In this document: positions 5,142 through 7,435 of the stretch, piece by piece
Layout: each line of letters begins with the position of its first letter
How positions within the stretch are numbered: position 1 is the stretch's first letter
Assembly: GCA_039680225.1 (NCBI GenBank)
Contig: JBDKTK010000329.1
Span: 1-7,435 of the forward strand
Source of the DNA: JBDKTK01 sp039680225
GTDB lineage: Bacteria; Desulfobacterota; Syntrophia; Syntrophales; UBA4778
Length of the DNA stretch: 7,435 bases
Reading direction: 5' to 3'
Position numbers and translations under genes: made by a program
Notes under the pieces: generated by a model
Database searches by the model: none
Told to the model about the DNA's origin: nothing
Seen by the model: the letters and a program-made list of their open reading frames with translations, nothing else

Positions 5142-6116
5142 TTGAAGAAAATCAAAGCATTGGGCCTCCTCTCGGGAGGCCTGGACAGCATCCTCGCCGT
5201 AAAGGTCATCCAGCAGCAGAGCATTGAAGTCACAGGAATCAGTTTTGAAACCCCTTTTTTCGGCCCTGAGAGGGCCAGGATGGCAGCCGATAAAATCGGG
5301 ATACCCCTGATCGTCTTCGATATCACGGAAGTCCACCTCCAGATGCTCAAAAATCCCCGTTACGGGTATGGGAAGAACATGAACCCCTGCATTGACTGTC
5401 ATGCACTGATGCTGAACTGCGCTGGAGAGAGGATGCAGGAACTCGGGGCGGATTTTTTGTTCACGGGCGAAGTGCTCGGCCAGAGGCCGATGTCGCAGAA
5501 CCGCAATTCGCTGCATATAGTCGCGAAAAACTCAGGCTTTGAGCAGTATATCCTCAGGCCCCTGAGCGCCCGGCTGCTTCCGGAAACGCTGCCCGAAATG
5601 GAAGGAAAGGTGGACAGGGACATGCTCCTCGACATCAACGGGCGGGGGAGGAAGAGGCAGATGGAAATGGCGCAAAACTGGGGCATCGATTTTTATGTAA
5701 ACCCGGCAGGCGGATGCCTGCTCACCGACCCCGGCTTCTCGCACAGGCTGAAAGACCTCTTCAGTAAGGGTCCTTATGACGTCAGGGACATAAGGCTGCT
5801 CAAATCCGGCCGGCATTTCCGGACGGACGCCGACAAGATAATCGCAGGGAGAAACAGGGAGGATAATGCGGCCCTCAAGTCCCTTGCCCGGCAGGACGAT
5901 ACCCTGATCACGGCCTGCGATTTCCCCGGGACGCTTGTCCTCGTCCCTCATGGAGGGAGCGAAGAAGCGGTCCGGCTTGCGGCCTCTGTCTGCGCCAGGT
6001 ACAGCGACGGGCCGGCCGGCACGGAAATAAAATTGAAATGCATCAGCCAGGGCCGCGAAACGATTGTAACGGCGCGCCCCTGCGAGCAGGCGGAACTGGA
6101 AAAGCTCCTGGTCTGA
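5142..6116 (+). CDS. PP-loop (MnmA/ThiI-like) sulfurtransferase fused to an NFACT-R-like RNA-binding domain
   Basis: This 324-residue protein has the N-type ATP pyrophosphatase (PP-loop) signature LLSGGLDSILA at about residues 9-19, as in tRNA-thiolating enzymes, where the target base is adenylated and then sulfurated. As in MnmA, two cysteine sites follow: NPCIDCH (C83, C86), then LGADFLFTGE, and GGCLLTD with C192, candidates for the persulfide-carrying and nucleophilic cysteines or for a metal site. From about residue 210 the sequence changes to a second domain, with KSGRHFR (221-227), KIIAGRNREDNAAL (232-245) and the ACDFPGTLVLV strand (258-268), resembling NFACT-R RNA-binding domains. I infer an RNA- or tRNA-thiolation enzyme; target base and position are unknown. 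The frame extends left to 5070, inside the terminator, so I chose TTG at 5142: GGAG sits 8 bases ahead, and the protein then begins MKKIKALGLLSGG, as expected for this fold. The stop is 4 bases from that of the convergent DUF4301 gene. Confidence 0.88.
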   Translation: MKKIKALGLLSGGLDSILAVKVIQQQSIEVTGISFETPFFGPERARMAADKIGIPLIVFDITEVHLQMLKNPRYGYGKNMNPCIDCHALMLNCAGERMQELGADFLFTGEVLGQRPMSQNRNSLHIVAKNSGFEQYILRPLSARLLPETLPEMEGKVDRDMLLDINGRGRKRQMEMAQNWGIDFYVNPAGGCLLTDPGFSHRLKDLFSKGPYDVRDIRLLKSGRHFRTDADKIIAGRNREDNAALKSLARQDDTLITACDFPGTLVLVPHGGSEEAVRLAASVCARYSDGPAGTEIKLKCISQGRETIVTARPCEQAELEKLLV

Positions 6117-6120
6117 CGGT

Positions 6121-7435
6121 TCAATCCATGTGAGGGGGCCTCAACAGGTCTTTTACTTCTTTTACCGGATTGAAAGTCTCAACCGGAACTTCGATGAAAA
6201 TGGTGGTCCAGAACGCCATGGACCCGTTCCATAAACCCGGAAGCTCAAGGGCTTTTATTTCCCGATTGTCCTGCGTTTTCCGGGAAATGAAAAAGGCATC
6301 CAGGTCGACAAACCTCGCCAGGTCGAACTTCCTGCCCCTGAAGTCCCTGACCCCGCACACCAGGTCTACCGGGTTGAAATAGGCGGCCTCTTTCCAGGTC
6401 CTCACCTGGGCCGGGTCGGACCTGTCGATCTGCGCCTCTTCTATTATCTGCAGGGATTCGCCGCCGTTGTCTTCTATCCAGAAAGGGCCGCCCCCCGGTT
6501 CGCCCTCGTTGCGGACCATGCCGCAGACACGGATGGGCCGGTCCATCATCCTGAAAAGATATTCCAGCTTCCGGTCCGTCCCGAATTCGTCCCAGCCGGG
6601 CGGAGTTGATATATTGAGTTTCTCCCGGCAGAATGCGGCGCAGGACTCCAGCAAGGAACCGTCTGCCCCTGCCGAGAGGTCTCTCAGGTGCTCGAAGACC
6701 TGCCGCTGTATTTTTACCAGGTATCCGGCGATGAGTTTTTTGTAATGCACCATCACGGGTTTGAGGGCGTCCTTAACCACGTTATCGATGTTTTTAATAA
6801 AAATGATATCCCCATCGATGGAGTTCAAATTCGGGAGCAACGCCCCGTGCCCGCCCGGGCGGAACACGAGATCGCCGCCGGGCCCCCGGAACGGCTCGTT
6901 ATTCAGGGTTGCCGCAATGATATCGGTCGAAGGCCTCTGCGTTGACAGGGTCAGAAGAAATCTTGCCCCCAACAGCCTTTCGTAAAAAGCCGTGCAGTTG
7001 TCCAGGAATTCCCGGACCCTGGCCTCATGCTCGGGGGAAACAGTTATATGGACCCTGCAGACGCCCTGCCTGTCGCGGACGTAAAGCGCCCCCTCCACCA
7101 GGTGCTCTTCCAGCGGAGTCCGGGGGCATTGCGGGTAGTTATGAAACAGGATGAGCGCCTTCGGAAGCGAGCCGTATTCAAGCCCGGCGGGGGTCAGGAT
7201 AAGCCTCAGGATTTCTTTTATGTCTTTTTTCCCGATCAGGCTTTCAAGATCAGCACCGTTGAAGGCAGCCGCTTTGCGCAGATCATCGTAAAAAGGGAAA
7301 AGGCGAAGACTGGAGAAGAACTCCTCCAGGGAAGGTTCGGGGCATTGTCCTTCCAGGAAAAGGCTCCAGTCACGGAACATCCTGGTGGCGGCCCCTGAAG
7401 CGGGCACAAATTTCGTGAAGCGCCCTTCATCCGCA
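6121..7435 (-). CDS. DUF4301 family protein, possible nucleotidyltransferase (5' end outside window)
   Basis: The frame is open to the right edge: codons before the GTG at 7407 read on as GRFTKF into VPASGAATRMF, so that GTG is internal and the true start lies beyond 7435. About 437 residues are present, against roughly 500 expected for the family. I recognise DUF4301 from KFVPASGAATRMF near the N-terminus, LPKALILFHNY (codons near 7136-7167), RPGGHGALLPNLN (6823-6861) and IIFIKNIDNVV (near 6775-6807). The family is uncharacterised. The first motif resembles the glycine-rich G-x-G-T-R loop of sugar-nucleotide pyrophosphorylases, LPKAL their lysine motif, and KNIDN the metal-binding Asp strand of UDP-sugar pyrophosphorylases, so a GT-A-fold nucleotidyltransferase is my inference, not established. 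No signal peptide or membrane segment is visible in the part seen. It is convergent with the PP-loop gene, 4 bases between stops. Confidence 0.85.
   Translation of the reverse strand, partial: ADEGRFTKFVPASGAATRMFRDWSLFLEGQCPEPSLEEFFSSLRLFPFYDDLRKAAAFNGADLESLIGKKDIKEILRLILTPAGLEYGSLPKALILFHNYPQCPRTPLEEHLVEGALYVRDRQGVCRVHITVSPEHEARVREFLDNCTAFYERLLGARFLLTLSTQRPSTDIIAATLNNEPFRGPGGDLVFRPGGHGALLPNLNSIDGDIIFIKNIDNVVKDALKPVMVHYKKLIAGYLVKIQRQVFEHLRDLSAGADGSLLESCAAFCREKLNISTPPGWDEFGTDRKLEYLFRMMDRPIRVCGMVRNEGEPGGGPFWIEDNGGESLQIIEEAQIDRSDPAQVRTWKEAAYFNPVDLVCGVRDFRGRKFDLARFVDLDAFFISRKTQDNREIKALELPGLWNGSMAFWTTIFIEVPVETFNPVKEVKDLLRPPHMD
6137..6154 (+). terminator. Weak terminator-like hairpin downstream of the PP-loop gene
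   Basis: GGCCT (6137-6141) pairs with AGGTC (6146-6150) through one G-U pair around CAAC, and TTTT follows (6151-6154). It lies inside the 3' end of the convergent DUF4301 gene, 20 bases after the PP-loop stop. The stem is only 5 bp, so it is at best a partial terminator; it is listed because no better candidate is visible. Confidence 0.2.

Noticed and set aside
1..7435. A single multi-gene system such as a defence island, secretion system or CRISPR locus
   Set aside because: No repeat array, integrase, transposase, toxin-antitoxin pair or recognised defence cassette is seen; the genes look like separate core or housekeeping units with their own signals.

Overview
The window looks like a chromosomal segment of an anaerobic, probably Gram-negative bacterium of the deltaproteobacterial / Desulfobacterota type. 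I infer this from the gene content (a second-type EF-G, a GerMN membrane protein, an isovaleryl-type acyl-CoA dehydrogenase, a PP-loop/NFACT-R fusion and a DUF4301 protein), strong Shine-Dalgarno sequences and moderately high GC. No database search was possible. I see no rRNA, tRNA, CRISPR array, insertion sequence or phage gene.

Left part, all on the minus strand. Positions 1-1041 hold the first 347 codons of an elongation factor G gene that runs off the left edge. It lies 29 bases after a GerMN-domain membrane protein (1071-1688), and a sigma70-like promoter at 1716-1744 could serve both. Upstream of that come an HD-domain phosphohydrolase (1817-2407), a 74-residue helical protein whose stop overlaps the HD start as ATGA (2404-2628), and a metallo-beta-lactamase-fold hydrolase with a C-terminal winged-helix-like tail (2700-3578). 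The last three run in one direction and may be one transcript, although 71 bases separate the MBL gene from the small gene.

Middle. A 270-base intergenic region (3579-3848) separates the leftward block from a rightward acyl-CoA dehydrogenase gene (3849-5039). It contains a clear TTGACA-17-TATAGA promoter, a leader of about 120 bases with a small hairpin followed by a T-run, and a few palindromic or repeated words. The gene ends at a textbook intrinsic terminator whose 11-bp stem is capped by a TTCG loop.

Right part. Twelve bases after the terminator T-run is a perfect TATAAT. It is followed by a TTG-initiated gene (5142-6116) for a PP-loop, MnmA/ThiI-like sulfurtransferase fused to a C-terminal NFACT-R-like RNA-binding domain, probably a tRNA- or RNA-thiolation enzyme. 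Its stop lies 4 bases from the stop of a convergent DUF4301 gene (6121-7435, open at the right edge), whose motifs resemble those of sugar-nucleotide pyrophosphorylases.

The genes do not form one obvious pathway. Translation and RNA metabolism recur (EF-G, the PP-loop/NFACT-R protein), beside acyl-CoA metabolism and several hydrolases of unknown substrate. The most interesting items are the PP-loop/NFACT-R fusion, the DUF4301 protein and the small-protein/HD pair.
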